From NCBI GenBank assembly GCA_012521295.1, contig JAAYMS010000070.1, positions 1 through 36,918 on the forward strand: 36,918 nucleotides of DNA. Reading direction: 5' to 3'. The notes under the pieces were generated by a model that saw only the letters and a list, made by a program, of their open reading frames with translations, was not told the origin of the DNA and ran no database searches. The position numbers and the translations under genes are program-made. The stretch comes from Bacillota bacterium. Its GTDB lineage: Bacteria > Bacillota > Limnochordia > Darwinibacteriales > Darwinibacteriaceae. Of this stretch, positions 23,363 to 34,570 are shown piece by piece (positions within the stretch are counted from its first letter, which is position 1; every line of letters begins with the position of its first letter).

Positions 23363-24262
23363 ATGAGCAGTGTTCCCCTAAACCTGCAGGATATTATTTT
23401 TAAGCTCCAACAATATTGGGCTGAGCACAACTGCATTATTTACCAGCCTTACGACATGGAAGTGGGTGCCGGTACAATGGCCCCAGGCACGTTCTTAAAA
23501 GCTTTAGGACCCGAGCCATGGCGGGTCGCGTATGTACAGCCTTGTCGAAGGCCGACTGATGGGCGTTACGGAGAGAACCCCAACAGGGTTCAACATTATT
23601 ATCAGTATCAGGTTATCCTTAAGCCCTCTCCTGACAATGTGCAGGAGCTTTACTTGGGCAGTCTCGAAGCGCTAGGTATTGATCTTTCTAAACACGATGT
23701 ACGTTTTGTCGAAGATGACTGGGAATCCCCCACTCTCGGTGCATGGGGGCTTGGTTGGGAAGTATGGCTGGACGGTATGGAGATTACCCAATTCACCTAC
23801 TTCCAACAGGTAGGCGGCATAGATGTCAAACCTGTAGCCGCAGAGATCACCTACGGAGTTGAGCGTTTGGCAATGTTTATTCAAGGCATTGACAACATGC
23901 TCGAGCTCAAGTGGGTGGGCGACATTACCTATGGCGATGTATTCTACCAGAACGAAGTTGAATACTCGCGCTATAACTTTGAAGAATCAGATCCTGAGCA
24001 GCTCTTTACTTTATTCGATATGTATGAAAGCGAAGCAGTTCGCCTTTTGGATATGGATCTGGTTCTGCCTGCCTATGATTATATTCTAAAATGCTCTCAT
24101 ACCTTTAACCTCCTTGATGCCCGCGGGGCGATCAGCGTCAGCGAAAGAACTCGCTTTATTGGACGCGTCCGTAATCTGGCCCGTAGGGCTGCCCAGGGGT
24201 ATCTAGCGAGCAGGGAAAAGTTAGGTTTCCCGCTGCTGAAAAGGGGGTCAAACAATGCGTGA
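23363..24262 (+). CDS. glyQ: Glycyl-tRNA synthetase alpha subunit
   Basis: GlyQ is the catalytic subunit of the bacterial alpha2-beta2 GlyRS. The 299 residues match the family closely: [73 protein letters not shown] and [19 protein letters not shown] 23363 follows GGGAGGAG. It overlaps glyS by 8 bp, so the subunits are translationally coupled, and is transcribed from the promoter at 23249. Confidence 0.97.
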   Translation: MSSVPLNLQDIIFKLQQYWAEHNCIIYQPYDMEVGAGTMAPGTFLKALGPEPWRVAYVQPCRRPTDGRYGENPNRVQHYYQYQVILKPSPDNVQELYLGSLEALGIDLSKHDVRFVEDDWESPTLGAWGLGWEVWLDGMEITQFTYFQQVGGIDVKPVAAEITYGVERLAMFIQGIDNMLELKWVGDITYGDVFYQNEVEYSRYNFEESDPEQLFTLFDMYESEAVRLLDMDLVLPAYDYILKCSHTFNLLDARGAISVSERTRFIGRVRNLARRAAQGYLASREKLGFPLLKRGSNNA

Positions 24263-26318
24263 CTTATTATTAGAAGTGGGTTTTGAGGAGCTGCCAGCTC
24301 GCTTCGTTGATACGGCTGCCAAACAGCTAGCTGACAATATCGCCGTGCGGTTAGCACAAGTTCATCTAGCTCATGGTGAGATAGTAATCTACTCCACGCC
24401 TAGACGACTTGCTGTTAAAGTGGCAGATCTGGTTGAAATCCAGCCCGATCGTGTCAGTGAAATCAAGGGCCCGCCCAGGAACATCGCCTATGACGATCAG
24501 GGCCAACTGACAAAAGCTGGTGCGGGTTTTGCCAGATCACAAGGTGTTTCGGAAGAAGAGTTGTTTATAAAAGAGGTTCAGGGCGTGGAGTATCTTTTTG
24601 CCAAGAAACACTTTATAGGCCAGCCTGCCTCTGATTTACTACCTGAGGTATTGAATTCTGCAGTCTTGGGTCTTAGTTTCCCCAAGAATATGCGTTGGGG
24701 CGACTATGATCTGCGCTTCGCGCGTCCCCTGCGGTGGCTTGTAGCGCTATTTGGTGAAGAAGTAGTGCCATTTTCTGTCGGCCCTGTCTCATCCGGCCGC
24801 ACAACATATGGCCACCGTCAGCTTTGTGCTGAGCCCATTGAGTTGGCAAATCCTGATGAATACGAATCACGCCTTGCTGCTGGTTATGTGATCGCAGACG
24901 CGTCCTTACGGCGCAAGATGATAAGAGAACAGGTCGAGTCTACAGCGCAGGCAAATGGTGGAGAGGCGCTGCTCGATGATCAGCTCCTCGATGAAGTAAC
25001 CAATTTAGTCGAGTATCCTACTGCCTTTTGCGGCCGCTTCCAAAAAGAGTATCTTGATGTGCCTGCAGAAGTCCTGATCACATCAATGAAAGAGCATCAG
25101 CGGTATTTCCCTGTAACGGGATCGGATGGGAAGCTTCTCCCTATGTTTATCGGGGTGCGTAATGGTGCGGACAACCATTTAGAAAACGTCATTTTAGGAA
25201 ATGAAAAGGTACTCGAAGCGCGTCTTTCTGATGCGAAGTTTTTCTATGATGAAGATCGCAAGCAGAGCCTAGAGGACAATCTCGAGAAGCTGCAGGGCGT
25301 CGTCTTTCAAGAGGGCCTCGGTACCGTTTATGACAAGGTTCAGCGTCTCATGGAGCTTGCACCTGCACTAGCTCTCGAACTCGGGTTAAGCGACCACAGT
25401 GACACTGTCAAGCGAACCGCTCAATTGTGCAAAGCGGATCTAGTTACGCAGATGGTCTATGAGTTCCCAGAGCTGCAGGGCACCATGGGAGAGAAATACG
25501 CTCTCTTGAGCGGAGAGCTCGCTGATGTAGCCCGAGGAATTGCGGAACACTACAAGCCGCGCTTTGCTGGCGATACTCTTCCTGACACGATCGAAGGCAA
25601 GTTGACGGCCTTAGCTGATAAACTTGACACCCTAGTGGGATACTTTGCTTTGGGTAAGATTCCCACAGGATCGCAGGATCCTTTTGCCCTGCGCCGTCAA
25701 GCCCAGGGTGTAGTTCACATACTGCTTGCCAATGGCTATCGTGTACCCCTCGATAAGCTGATCAACCTTACCGAACAGTACTATAAAAACGTGGCCCTTG
25801 AAGAAGAGAAACGCCAGGCATTACTAGAGTTCCTCCTGGCAAGGCTCAGGGTATATCTGCTCGATGAGGCTTATGCATATGACAGCGTTGATGCGGTTCT
25901 GGCATCCGGGGATCTCAGGGTACCAGAGCTTGTGGCTAAGCTCGATGCTTTAGAAGAGTTCCGCAAGACAGAGCAGTTTGCGGATCTCTACACTGCCTTT
26001 GAACGGGCTGCCAATCTAGCAGCGAAGACCGATGGAATTAGGTACCACGAAGATGCTTTCACACCTGCCGATCGTGAGTTCTTTAGCTGTCTGTCCGAGC
26101 TAAAAGATGCTGTAGCCGGAAAAATGGAGGAACGCGCCTACGGTTCGGTTTTGACGCTGCTGGCTGAGTTCAGGCCGGCCGTTGATCGGTTCTTTGACCA
26201 GGTCATGATCATGGATAAAGACGACAAGGCCCGCGAAAACCGCTTGAGCATGCTTTACGAGACAGCGGCAGTCTTCCGAGGCTTCGCCGATTTCCAGACA
26301 ATTGTTGTTTCGATGTGA
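24255..26318 (+). CDS. glyS: Glycyl-tRNA synthetase beta subunit
   Basis: GlyS binds tRNA-Gly and supports catalysis by GlyQ. The 687 residues have the family opening [55 protein letters not shown] and a middle HD-like domain with [20 protein letters not shown], followed by the C-terminal anticodon-binding domain. ATG 24255 with AAAAGGGGG just upstream in the glyQ end. A gap of 109 bp follows before ppdK; I see no clear terminator in it. Confidence 0.97.
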   Translation: MRDLLLEVGFEELPARFVDTAAKQLADNIAVRLAQVHLAHGEIVIYSTPRRLAVKVADLVEIQPDRVSEIKGPPRNIAYDDQGQLTKAGAGFARSQGVSEEELFIKEVQGVEYLFAKKHFIGQPASDLLPEVLNSAVLGLSFPKNMRWGDYDLRFARPLRWLVALFGEEVVPFSVGPVSSGRTTYGHRQLCAEPIELANPDEYESRLAAGYVIADASLRRKMIREQVESTAQANGGEALLDDQLLDEVTNLVEYPTAFCGRFQKEYLDVPAEVLITSMKEHQRYFPVTGSDGKLLPMFIGVRNGADNHLENVILGNEKVLEARLSDAKFFYDEDRKQSLEDNLEKLQGVVFQEGLGTVYDKVQRLMELAPALALELGLSDHSDTVKRTAQLCKADLVTQMVYEFPELQGTMGEKYALLSGELADVARGIAEHYKPRFAGDTLPDTIEGKLTALADKLDTLVGYFALGKIPTGSQDPFALRRQAQGVVHILLANGYRVPLDKLINLTEQYYKNVALEEEKRQALLEFLLARLRVYLLDEAYAYDSVDAVLASGDLRVPELVAKLDALEEFRKTEQFADLYTAFERAANLAAKTDGIRYHEDAFTPADREFFSCLSELKDAVAGKMEERAYGSVLTLLAEFRPAVDRFFDQVMIMDKDDKARENRLSMLYETAAVFRGFADFQTIVVSM

Positions 26319-26427
26319 AGAAATCCCTTCCTGGAAGGATATTGTAGGACAATCCCGAATAGTTAGTTTTGGTGTTAAACCCATAATAGGGAAAACATAG
26401 CATTTTGAAGCGAAGGAGGATAAATTG

Positions 26428-29058
26428 ATGAGTACAAAATGGGTGTACTTTTTCGGCAACGGTCAGACCGATGGCCAGGAAGGCAATCGTAATCTGGTCG
26501 GCGGAAAAGGTGCTAACTTGGCAGAAATGGTATCGCTGAACATTCCTGTTCCAGCTGGATTTACCATCACCACCGAAGCTTGTACTACATTCTACGCCAA
26601 CAACGAGCAGTGGCCTGAGGGCCTTGAGGATCAGGTAAAAGAAAACATGGCCCGCTTAGAAGAAGCCATGGGTGCCAAATTTGGTGACACCAACAATCCT
26701 CTGCTCGTGTCTGTTCGCTCAGGCGCAAGAGTTTCGATGCCTGGTATGATGGACACCGTTCTCAACCTGGGCTTGAATGATGCGACTGTAACGGGTCTTG
26801 CAGCTAAGACCAACAATCCCCGCTTTGCGTGGGACTCTTATCGTCGTTTCATCCAGATGTACGGCGACGTAGTTATGGGTGTAGATCATGACTTCTTTGA
26901 GGAAGCTCTTCAGGCTGTAAAGGATGAACAGGGCGTTAAGCTGGACAATGAGCTCAGCGCTGAAGCTCTGCAGGAAGTAGTACGCCGCTACAAAGAGATT
27001 ATCTCCAGAGAAGCTGGCCGCCTCTTCCCAGACGATCCCTTTGAGCAGCTCAAGGGCGCGATCAACGCCGTCTTCAAGTCCTGGAACAACGATCGCGCGA
27101 TCCGCTATCGCCAGATCAACGGCATCCCTGGCGAATGGGGTACCGCTGTAAACGTTCAGGCGATGGTCTTCGGTAACATGGGCGCAAACTCCGGTACTGG
27201 TGTAGCCTTTACCCGTGACCCATCTACTGGTGAGAATGTCTTCTACGGCGAGTATCTGATGGATGCTCAGGGTGAAGACGTAGTAGCCGGTATCCGCACA
27301 CCTCATCCTATTTCCAAGTTGAAGGAAGAAATGCCTGAGGTTTATGCAGAACTCGAGGCTATCTACAAGAAGCTTGAAAACCACTACCGGGATATGCAGG
27401 ACATCGAGTTCACCATTCAAGAAGGTAAACTCTACATGCTCCAGACCCGGACCGGAAAACGGACCGCTACCGCTGCTGTCCGCATTGCTGTAGAAATGGT
27501 ACATGAAGGCCTGATCGACAAGAAGGAAGCTGTACTGCGGGTTGACCCTGCACAGATCGACCAGCTTCTCCACCCAATGATCGATCCTAAGGCTAAGTAC
27601 ACAGCACTGGCTAAAGGTCTGCCAGCATCTCCTGGCGCTGCTGTTGGCCGCTTAGTATTTACTGCTCACGAAGCGGAAGAATGGGCTAACCGCGGTGAAA
27701 AGGTAATCCTGGCTCGGACCGAAACCTCCCCTGAAGATATCGGCGGTATGGACGTAGCTGAAGGTATCCTCACCGCTCGTGGCGGTATGACCTCTCACGC
27801 AGCCGTAGTTGCTAGAGGTATGGGTAAGTGCTGCGTTGCCGGTGTAGGCGCTGCCAAGATTGATGAGGTTGCTAAGACCCTTACCGTTGGCGATACAGTA
27901 TTAAGAGAAGGCGACTGGGTCACCCTCAACGGTACAACTGGTGAGTTAATCGTTGGTAAGCTCGACCTGGTCGATGCCGAAGTGTCCGGATACTTCGGAG
28001 AACTCATGGCATGGGCCGACGAGTTTAGAGCTCTAGGTATCCGCACCAACGCTGATACTCCACACGATGCTGAAGTTGCGAAGAACTTCGGTGCCGAGGG
28101 TATTGGCCTATGCCGTACCGAGCACATGTTCTTTGAAGGCGATCGCATCAAGGCTGTCCGTCAGATGATTCTGGCTAAGGATAAGGCTGGCCGCGAGGTT
28201 GCTCTCGCTAAGCTGCTTCCTTACCAGAAAGGTGACTTCAAGGCCATCTTCGAGGTCATGGACGGTATGCCTGTGACTATTCGTCTGCTCGACCCACCTC
28301 TGCATGAGTTCCTGCCGCATGAAGATGCTCAGATCAAGGAACTGGCTGCAGAAATGGGCGTCAGCTTCGAAGAACTCAAGCAGACCATCAATGCTCTCAG
28401 CGAGCTCAATCCGATGCTCGGTCATCGCGGCTGCCGCTTAGGCGTAACCTATCCAGAGATCTATGCAATGCAGGCTCGGGCTATCTTTGAGGCTGCTGCA
28501 GAGCTCACAAAGGAAGGCAAAGAAGTCCTTCCTGAGGTCATGATTCCTCTCGTAGGTACCGACCGTGAGCTTAAACTGATGAAAGATGTCTGTGTGAAGG
28601 TCGCTGAAGAAGTCATGAAGGAAACGGGCGTTGAGTTCAAGTACCATATCGGTACCATGATCGAGATTCCAAGGGCATGTGTAGTGGCAGATGCCATCGC
28701 CAAGGACGCTGAGTTCTTCTCCTTCGGAACCAACGACCTGACTCAGATGACCTTTGGTTACAGCCGTGACGATGCTGGCAAGTTCCTCCAGGATTACCTC
28801 GACAACGAAATCCTGGCTAAGGATCCATTCCAGACTCTGGATCAGACCGGCGTAGGCGCTCTAGTACAGATGGGTGTGGAACGAGGCCGTTCAACCAGAC
28901 CTGATCTGAAGATCGGAATCTGTGGAGAACATGGCGGCGATCCTGCATCTATCGACTTCTGCCATCGTGTAGGCCTGAACTACGTCAGCTGCTCGCCATT
29001 CCGGGTACCTGTAGCTCGCTTGGTTGCTGCTCAAGCCAACATCCGCAACCCCAGGTAA
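26428..29058 (+). CDS. ppdK: Pyruvate, phosphate dikinase
   Basis: PPDK interconverts pyruvate + ATP + Pi and PEP + AMP + PPi, giving anaerobes a reversible, PPi-linked pyruvate/PEP step. The 876 residues comprise the nucleotide-binding domain ([31 protein letters not shown]), the swivelling domain with catalytic H457 in GGMTSHAAV, and the PEP/pyruvate barrel ([19 protein letters not shown]) with C832 in [10 protein letters not shown]. The start is ATG 26428, 8 nt after AGGAGG. Codons are visibly more biased than in the neighbours (GGT, GTA, CTC, AAG dominate), suggesting high expression. Possible promoter elements upstream (CATAAT at 26382) are weak. Two hairpins follow. Confidence 0.98.
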   Translation: MSTKWVYFFGNGQTDGQEGNRNLVGGKGANLAEMVSLNIPVPAGFTITTEACTTFYANNEQWPEGLEDQVKENMARLEEAMGAKFGDTNNPLLVSVRSGARVSMPGMMDTVLNLGLNDATVTGLAAKTNNPRFAWDSYRRFIQMYGDVVMGVDHDFFEEALQAVKDEQGVKLDNELSAEALQEVVRRYKEIISREAGRLFPDDPFEQLKGAINAVFKSWNNDRAIRYRQINGIPGEWGTAVNVQAMVFGNMGANSGTGVAFTRDPSTGENVFYGEYLMDAQGEDVVAGIRTPHPISKLKEEMPEVYAELEAIYKKLENHYRDMQDIEFTIQEGKLYMLQTRTGKRTATAAVRIAVEMVHEGLIDKKEAVLRVDPAQIDQLLHPMIDPKAKYTALAKGLPASPGAAVGRLVFTAHEAEEWANRGEKVILARTETSPEDIGGMDVAEGILTARGGMTSHAAVVARGMGKCCVAGVGAAKIDEVAKTLTVGDTVLREGDWVTLNGTTGELIVGKLDLVDAEVSGYFGELMAWADEFRALGIRTNADTPHDAEVAKNFGAEGIGLCRTEHMFFEGDRIKAVRQMILAKDKAGREVALAKLLPYQKGDFKAIFEVMDGMPVTIRLLDPPLHEFLPHEDAQIKELAAEMGVSFEELKQTINALSELNPMLGHRGCRLGVTYPEIYAMQARAIFEAAAELTKEGKEVLPEVMIPLVGTDRELKLMKDVCVKVAEEVMKETGVEFKYHIGTMIEIPRACVVADAIAKDAEFFSFGTNDLTQMTFGYSRDDAGKFLQDYLDNEILAKDPFQTLDQTGVGALVQMGVERGRSTRPDLKIGICGEHGGDPASIDFCHRVGLNYVSCSPFRVPVARLVAAQANIRNPR

Positions 29059-29088
29059 GGCGGAGCACCAGAACCTTCGTTCGAAAAG

Positions 29089-29119
29089 CGGGCGGCATTT
29101 AGAAGGAAATAGCCGCCCG
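29089..29119 (+). other. GC-rich hairpin after ppdK
   Basis: CGGGCGGC (29089-29096) pairs perfectly with GCCGCCCG (29112-29119) around a 15-nt A-rich loop. No T-run follows. It may stabilise the ppdK mRNA 3' end or act with the next hairpin. Confidence 0.6.
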
Positions 29120-29123
29120 ATGG

Positions 29124-29156
29124 GGAACCCATACTAACACAGTGTGGGTTCCTTTT
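29124..29156 (+). terminator. Intrinsic terminator after ppdK
   Basis: GGAACCCATA (29124-29133) pairs with TGTGGGTTCC (29143-29152), one wobble, then TTTT. It separates ppdK from the dgt-dnaG-sigA operon. Confidence 0.78.
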
Positions 29157-29184
29157 GGTTTGTTTAGCGGATGGGGGGATTAGG

Positions 29185-30192
29185 TTGTATCTGTGGGAAC
29201 GCACTTTGCAGTGGGAAAAAGACTATCTGTCTCCTTATGCCCAGCTAACGGCAGAGACAAGGGGGAGGCTCTATCCTGAATCAGAATGTGAGATCCGCAC
29301 TCCATACCAGCGTGATCGGGATCGCATTCTGCACTCCAAGGCGTTTCGCCGGCTGCGTTCGAAGACACAGGTTTTTATCTATCCCTTTGGCGATCATTAT
29401 CGCACAAGACTGACACATGTGCTTGAGGTAGCGCAGATCAGCCGCACTATCGCTAGGGCGCTGGACCTCAATGAAGACTTAACTGAAGCTATTGCATTAG
29501 GGCATGACCTAGGGCATACTCCTTTTGGCCACGCTGGCGAGGCTGCACTGGCTCAGCTAGTAGGACATTTTCGCCATAACGAACAGAGCCTGAGAGTTGT
29601 GGACGTCTTAGAAAAGCACTCGCCGGATTATCCGGGGCTCAACCTAACGTTTGAAGTTCGGGACGGTATTCTAAACCATACCGGCCCCCAGATGCCTGCT
29701 GCTTTGGAGGGGCAGGTAGTTAAGTTGGGCGACCGGATCGCTTATCTTAACCATGACGTGGAAGACGCAGTACGGGCTGGGATCCTGACTGAAGCAGACC
29801 TGCCGAGCTGTGTTCCTAAGGTGTTGGGGAGTACGAGAGCTGAACGCATAGATACGATGGTCAAATCAGTGATTGCTGCCAGCCGAGGAAAGCCTCAGGT
29901 TGTGATGACTGATGAGGTAGCCAGAGTCACAGATGAGCTGCGAGAGTTTCTCTTTGCGAATGTGTATATTGGATCAGAAGCGAAGCGCGAAGAAGAAAAG
30001 GTATACGGTGTGATCGCACAGCTCTTTAACTACTACGTGGACCATAAACACATACTGGAAGAACGGGTAGGTCATGCGATTAACGAATCGGAGCTGGTGC
30101 GGACGGCCTGCGATTATATAGCAGGCATGAGTGACAGCTACGCGATTGCAGAGTTTGAACGACTGTTTTTGCCGGCAAGTTGGAACGGCTAG
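29185..30192 (+). CDS. dgt: Deoxyguanosinetriphosphate triphosphohydrolase-like HD protein
   Basis: An HD-domain dNTP triphosphohydrolase (dNTP to deoxynucleoside + PPPi). The 335 residues carry the HD metal site in RTRLTHVLEVAQISR and LGHDLGHTPFGHAGE, the conserved RTPYQRDRDRILHSKAFRRL and a late D in LGDRIAYLNHDVEDA. The length fits the shorter bacterial class. TTG 29185 with GGGGGGA 5 nt upstream begins LYLWERTLQ; no better start is available. It is the first gene of a dgt-dnaG-sigA operon; no clear promoter was found in front. The TAG stop is in the same frame as dnaG, 15 nt before its probable start. Confidence 0.93.
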   Translation: MYLWERTLQWEKDYLSPYAQLTAETRGRLYPESECEIRTPYQRDRDRILHSKAFRRLRSKTQVFIYPFGDHYRTRLTHVLEVAQISRTIARALDLNEDLTEAIALGHDLGHTPFGHAGEAALAQLVGHFRHNEQSLRVVDVLEKHSPDYPGLNLTFEVRDGILNHTGPQMPAALEGQVVKLGDRIAYLNHDVEDAVRAGILTEADLPSCVPKVLGSTRAERIDTMVKSVIAASRGKPQVVMTDEVARVTDELREFLFANVYIGSEAKREEEKVYGVIAQLFNYYVDHKHILEERVGHAINESELVRTACDYIAGMSDSYAIAEFERLFLPASWNG

Positions 30193-30207
30193 AAGGGTGG
30201 GATTCCA

Positions 30208-32004
30208 ATAGCACATTTTTCTGACGACTGGATTGAGCAGGTCAAGACTAGCGTAGATATAGTGAGTGTTATTGGAAAACACGTCGCGTTAAAGCAGACT
30301 GGACGCAACTTCATGGGCCTGTGTCCTTTCCACAGTGAAAAGACGCCCTCTTTCTCGGTAAATCCGGAAAAACGCTTCTTTTACTGTTTTGGCTGTGGAA
30401 CAGGTGGGAATGTCATCAATTTTGTGATGAAGATTGAGAACCTGTCGTTTACGGAAGCCGTGATTAAGCTAGCGCAGGAAGCTGGAATTCCGGTGCCTGA
30501 GGTGTCTCCAGAGAGGCAGCGTATTCAGGAAAAACGTCAGCGCCTCATGGAACTTAACCAGCTTGCGGCCCGTTTTTACTACCGCAACTTGCGTTCCTCT
30601 TTCGGCAGTCAGGCCCGGAAGTACTTAACCGGCAGAGGAATAGATGAGCAGCTTGCTAGGACTTTTTTCATTGGATATGCTCCTCCTGGCTGGGACAACT
30701 TGGTCAACTTCTTCGAATCTCAAGACATTGATCTGACGGAGGCCGCTGAAGCTGGACTGGTTTCTCCGGGGAGGCGGGGCTATGTTGATCGTTTTCGAGA
30801 CCGCATTATTTTCCCAATTTGTGATCATCTAGGCAGGTTCATTGGGTTCGGAGGGCGAATAATAGGAGACGGTCATCCTAAATACTTAAATACTGCTGAA
30901 ACTCCCGTCTTTCAAAAGGGCCGCATCTTCTACGGCCTCAATTGGTCTAAAGACGCAATTAAGAATGCAGATCAGGCTGTTGTGGTAGAAGGCTACACCG
31001 ACTTGATCTCCCTATATGCTAAAGGGGTTCAGAATGTCGTTGCATCGCTAGGAACGGCCTTTACTGCAGAACATGCCCGTCTTTTGGAACGCTATACCAA
31101 AAACATCGTCATTGCCTTCGACTCGGATGCTGCCGGCGAGCGGGCAGTGCAGCGTGGGATGAAGCTTCTGCGAAGCGCTGGGATGAAAGTTTGGGTGGCA
31201 AGACTGCCAGAAGGTGAGGACCCAGATGGCTTTGCTCGACGCCACAGTGCTGCCGATGTCCAGGCATGGCTGGGACAGGCTCTACCGTTGGTGGAGTACC
31301 TGATTACCGAAGCGCTTAACCGCCACAATATCCACACTAGAGAAGGAAAGTTTGCCGCATCCCACGAAATAATTGATGTTCTAGCGGAGCTTGAGAATGC
31401 TGTAGAGCGGGATGAGTATATACGTTATGCTGCAAACAAGTTGCAGATCAACGAGGCAGCTCTGCGGGTAGATGTAGGGAAGAGGCAGACAGAAGAGGGC
31501 GGCTTCAGGCCGAAACCACATATCATGCCCAAAAACAGGCATACTATAAGACGTGTGCAGATTCCTGAAGTATCTCACGAAGAGTTGGTGGAAAGAGATA
31601 TTCTGCGCTGGGTACTGCATCAACCTGAGCTTCTCGATGATTTTAAAGCTAAAGGCTTTTCCGCCGATGACTTTAGTGCAGCCCAGTATCAGCATCTTTT
31701 TAATCTGCTAGCCCAAGGAGAGTGGGATGAAGAGGGAGCTGCCGTGGCTGGTGAGCTTCTAGCTCTTGACCAGCCGAATGGTAAGTGGACTGAGTATATT
31801 AATCAATTCCAGGAGATTGCTTGGAAGCGAACGTTGACCGAAATAGAGGAAAAGCTTTCATCCTTGGAGAATGAAAGAAAAGGTTTTGATATTCATATGG
31901 AGCTTTATGTTCTTCTCAAAGAGTACTACGATGTTCGCCGGACGGTTATTCTCTCCAGGAGGAGAGATTTAGCGCGACCCGCAGGAAGGGGGGAAAACGC
32001 TTGA
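30208..32004 (+). CDS. dnaG: DNA primase with non-standard start codon
   Basis: DnaG makes RNA primers at the fork. The product has the CHC2 zinc site (C39, H42, C60, C63), the TOPRIM domain (E261 in [10 protein letters not shown]305 and D307 in AFDSDAAGE), and a C-terminal DnaB-interaction region. Codons before the first standard start (GTG 30262) encode [18 protein letters not shown], which is the conserved primase N-terminus. Between the dgt stop (30192) and 30262 the frame has no ATG, GTG or TTG, so the start must be ATA 30208 or ATT 30202. ATA gives the typical M-A-x-F-S-D opening and lies 10 nt after AAGGG. Length 598 residues. Gene order dgt-dnaG-sigA. Confidence 0.93.
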   Translation: MAHFSDDWIEQVKTSVDIVSVIGKHVALKQTGRNFMGLCPFHSEKTPSFSVNPEKRFFYCFGCGTGGNVINFVMKIENLSFTEAVIKLAQEAGIPVPEVSPERQRIQEKRQRLMELNQLAARFYYRNLRSSFGSQARKYLTGRGIDEQLARTFFIGYAPPGWDNLVNFFESQDIDLTEAAEAGLVSPGRRGYVDRFRDRIIFPICDHLGRFIGFGGRIIGDGHPKYLNTAETPVFQKGRIFYGLNWSKDAIKNADQAVVVEGYTDLISLYAKGVQNVVASLGTAFTAEHARLLERYTKNIVIAFDSDAAGERAVQRGMKLLRSAGMKVWVARLPEGEDPDGFARRHSAADVQAWLGQALPLVEYLITEALNRHNIHTREGKFAASHEIIDVLAELENAVERDEYIRYAANKLQINEAALRVDVGKRQTEEGGFRPKPHIMPKNRHTIRRVQIPEVSHEELVERDILRWVLHQPELLDDFKAKGFSADDFSAAQYQHLFNLLAQGEWDEEGAAVAGELLALDQPNGKWTEYINQFQEIAWKRTLTEIEEKLSSLENERKGFDIHMELYVLLKEYYDVRRTVILSRRRDLARPAGRGENA

Positions 32005-33107
32005 GCAAGAAGGAATCAGTGAGTGTTGAATCGATAAATGATCTCATGCAGCGGGGCAAGAAACGCGGTATGCTGACATATCGTGAGATCATGGATACAC
32101 TTCAAGATGTTGAATTAAGCCCCGATCAGATCGATGAGATATATGAAAGCTTCGCCGCCATGGGCATTGATATTGTGCCCGAAAGTGCAGATACTAACGA
32201 TGATCTAGAAAACGGCGAAGTTGTGGATGATGTAGATACTGACGACGATGACTTTGATCTGTCGATCGAGAGTGTCAGTCTTGATGATCCTGTCCGAATG
32301 TACCTGAAAGAAATCGGGCGCGTTCCTCTGCTCACAGCTGAGCAAGAGATCGATTTAGCCAAGCGCATTGAAGATGGCGATGAAGAAGCTAAGCGGATGC
32401 TGGCCGAAGCTAACCTTCGCTTAGTAGTCAGCATTGCAAAGCGGTACGTGGGTAGAGGCATGCAGCTGTTGGACCTAATTCAAGAAGGCAACCTTGGGCT
32501 GATTAAAGCGGTAGAGAAGTTTGATTATCGCAAAGGCTTTAAATTCAGCACTTATGCTACTTGGTGGATTAGGCAGGCCATTACCAGGGCAATTGCTGAT
32601 CAGGCTCGGACTATCCGCATCCCTGTGCACATGGTAGAAACCATAAACAAGCTGACTCGTGTCTCGCGCCAGCTGTTGCAGGAGTTAGGGCGTGCTCCCC
32701 AACCCGAGGAAATAGCTGCCGAAATGGATATGCCTGTGGAACGGGTGCGCGAGATCATGAAGATTGCCCAAGAACCTGTTTCTCTTGAGACACCTATTGG
32801 TGAGGAAGAAGACAGCCATCTCGGTGATTTCATTGAAGATCAAGATGCATTGGCGCCTGCCGAGGCTGCGTCCTTTACCATGCTTCGCGAACAGCTCAGC
32901 TCTGTTCTTCAGTCGCTGACCCCCCGTGAGCAGGAAGTGCTGCGGCTGCGCTTCGGGCTTGATGATGGGAGGACTCGCACTTTAGAAGAAGTGGGTCAGG
33001 TCTTTGGTGTAACACGAGAACGGATAAGACAGATCGAGGCCAAAGCTCTGCGCAAACTGCGGCATCCAAGCCGCAGCAAGAAACTCAAGGATTTCCTTGA
33101 GCACTGA
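32001..33107 (+). CDS. sigA: Primary sigma factor RpoD/SigA
   Basis: The 368-residue housekeeping sigma factor directs RNA polymerase to TTGACA/TATAAT promoters like those in this window. Region 1.1 covers the first 60 residues ([20 protein letters not shown]), followed by an acidic stretch rich in D and E, region 1.2 ([20 protein letters not shown]), region 2 ([36 protein letters not shown]), region 3, and region 4.2 with the helix-turn-helix [20 protein letters not shown]. Start TTG 32001 overlaps the dnaG stop (TTGA) behind AAGGGGGG. Last gene of the macromolecular-synthesis operon; I see no terminator before the tRNA promoter. Confidence 0.98.
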   Translation: MSKKESVSVESINDLMQRGKKRGMLTYREIMDTLQDVELSPDQIDEIYESFAAMGIDIVPESADTNDDLENGEVVDDVDTDDDDFDLSIESVSLDDPVRMYLKEIGRVPLLTAEQEIDLAKRIEDGDEEAKRMLAEANLRLVVSIAKRYVGRGMQLLDLIQEGNLGLIKAVEKFDYRKGFKFSTYATWWIRQAITRAIADQARTIRIPVHMVETINKLTRVSRQLLQELGRAPQPEEIAAEMDMPVERVREIMKIAQEPVSLETPIGEEEDSHLGDFIEDQDALAPAEAASFTMLREQLSSVLQSLTPREQEVLRLRFGLDDGRTRTLEEVGQVFGVTRERIRQIEAKALRKLRHPSRSKKLKDFLEH

Positions 33108-33116
33108 GCGTCGGTC

Positions 33117-33146
33117 TTGACAGAGGCCTTGGGCCTACCTTATAAT
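33117..33146 (+). promoter_or_regulatory. Consensus promoter of tRNA-Ile2
   Basis: TTGACA (33117-33122) and TATAAT (33141-33146), both perfect, 18 bp apart. The spacer contains the small inverted repeat AGGCC-TTG-GGCCT (33124-33136). Transcription should begin a few bases before the tRNA. Confidence 0.88.
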
Positions 33147-33161
33147 AGAAAAGGTGGTTCT

Positions 33162-33237
<76 letters not shown>

Positions 33238-33268
33238 TTAGATTTATTTTTGATAGGATTTGCCTTAC

Positions 33269-33293
33269 AGCCCCAAGCCGATGGGGCTTTTTT
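33269..33293 (+). terminator. Intrinsic terminator after the tRNA
   Basis: AGCCCC (33269-33274) pairs with GGGGCT (33283-33288) around AAGCCGAT, followed by six T's. Confidence 0.85.
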
Positions 33294-33318
33294 GTTTGAA
33301 GAACTGGGAGGTGGGCTT

Positions 33319-34095
33319 ATGACGAACGTAGGTCGGGTGGCAGCACTAATTGAGGAGCTTGCCCCGCTGCACCTCAAAATGGATTGGGATAATGTTGGGC
33401 TGCAGATAGGATCCATAAGAGCTCATGTAGGAAGAATCTTGGTCACCTTGACAGTAACGGAGGATACGGTCACTAGAGCCATTGAAGAAGGCGTAGGCCT
33501 TGTTGTGGCCCATCATCCTTTGATTTTCAGGCCTATTAGGACGGTACGCACTGATACTCCACAGGGTGCACTTTTGCAGAAGCTTCTAAGCCACGGCATC
33601 GCTGTCTATGTAAGCCACACCAATCTCGATACAGCTCCCGACGGTTTGAATCATTGGCTGGCTCAGGAGTTGGAACTGCAGCGCCCGGAGGTACTGGTTC
33701 CTGGCAGTGAGCCCGGAACTGGTCTGGGCAGGGTCGGTAACATCACTGCATCGACAACGGCTGATCTAGCAGTCTATATTGCGGAACGCCTGGGCACAGA
33801 TGTCCGTGTGATCGGCTCAAGAGATGCCTGGATCGAGCGGGTGGCTGTGTGCGGCGGCTCTGGGGGAGATCTGTATGCCGCAGCTCTAAAAGCTGGAGCA
33901 CAGGCACTGGTTACTGGCGATGTGTCTTATCACGATGCTCTCGATGCAACAGCTCACGGTTTGGTGGTCTTTGATGCTGGTCATTTTGGTACCGAGAAAA
34001 TCATGGTATCAAAGCTGGCAGCCTATTTGCGCAGCCGTCTCTCACCAGATGTGGAGGTCCTCGAAGAAGCAGGATTGGATCCTTTTGCCATGTAA
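33319..34095 (+). CDS. Nif3-like dinuclear metal centre protein (YqfO family)
   Basis: The family forms toroidal hexamers with two metals per subunit and is often labelled GTP cyclohydrolase I type 2; its true role is uncertain. The 258 residues contain the metal-binding AHHPLIF, SHTNLDTAPDGLN and the C-terminal AGHFGTE, plus DVSYHDALDA. The PII-like insertion of B. subtilis YqfO (about 370 residues) is absent. ATG 33319 follows GGGAGGTGG. In many Bacillota it follows sigA and trmK; here trmK is missing and a tRNA gene takes the space. Confidence 0.92.
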   Translation: MTNVGRVAALIEELAPLHLKMDWDNVGLQIGSIRAHVGRILVTLTVTEDTVTRAIEEGVGLVVAHHPLIFRPIRTVRTDTPQGALLQKLLSHGIAVYVSHTNLDTAPDGLNHWLAQELELQRPEVLVPGSEPGTGLGRVGNITASTTADLAVYIAERLGTDVRVIGSRDAWIERVAVCGGSGGDLYAAALKAGAQALVTGDVSYHDALDATAHGLVVFDAGHFGTEKIMVSKLAAYLRSRLSPDVEVLEEAGLDPFAM

Positions 34096-34110
34096 AGCAG
34101 CGGGACATTA

Positions 34111-34119
34111 TGCTATAAT
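34111..34119 (+). promoter_or_regulatory. Extended -10 promoter of rnpB
   Basis: TGCTATAAT: a perfect -10 (34114-34119) with TG extension, ten bases before the mature RNA 5' end. The hexamer 17 bp upstream (TGTAAA) is a weak -35. Confidence 0.7.
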
Positions 34120-34128
34120 AAAATATCA

Positions 34129-34470
34129 CGAGTGAACCAGATGATCGCGGGGGAAACCCTGAGGAAAGTCCGAGCTCCGCAGAGCAGGGTGCTGGGTAAC
34201 ACCCAGTGGGGGCGACCCTAAGGCTAGTGCCACAGAAACAAACCGCCTGTCTTGTTCAGCAGGATAGGTAAGGGTGAAAAGGTGAGGTAAGAGCTCACCA
34301 GCAGCTAGGTGACTAGCTGGCTAGGTAAACCCCACCCGGAGCAAGGCCAAGTAGGGAAGGAGAGGCTGCTCGTCTCGTTTGACTTCCGGGTTGGCCGCTT
34401 GAGGCTGCAGGCAACTGCAGTCCTAGATAGATGATCATCCACGACAGAACTCGGCTTATAGGTTCACTCG
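34129..34470 (+). ncRNA. rnpB: RNase P RNA, bacterial type A
   Basis: The catalytic RNA that matures tRNA 5' ends. The P1 helix pairs CGAGTGAACC (34129-34138) with GGTTCACTCG (34461-34470). Universal signatures are GAGGAAAGTCCGAGCTCC, ACAGAAA, and the 3' GACAGAACTCGGCTTATAG. The middle segment with GGTGAAAAGGTGAGGTAAGAG, then CTCACC, follows the ancestral type A plan rather than the type B form of Bacillus and Lactobacillus, consistent with a clostridial or deep Bacillota lineage. Ends are defined by P1 and may vary by a few bases. Confidence 0.95.
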
Positions 34471-34478
34471 GCCCATTT

Positions 34479-34511
34479 AACCTGAATACTCAGAAGTATT
34501 CAGGTTTTTTT
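34479..34511 (+). terminator. Intrinsic terminator of rnpB
   Basis: AACCTGAATACT (34479-34490) pairs perfectly with AGTATTCAGGTT (34495-34506), loop CAGA, followed by T's to 34511. Confidence 0.9.
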
Positions 34512-34570
34512 GTTGCAATTTTTTCCTTGACGAGAAGGGATTTCCCACTTATGGGCGAATTAGGGAGATA

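Noticed and set aside
26719-27573. 284-codon open frame antisense to ppdK
   Set aside because: The product has no recognisable domain and no ribosome-binding site; the frame is open because of the strong codon bias of ppdK on the other strand.
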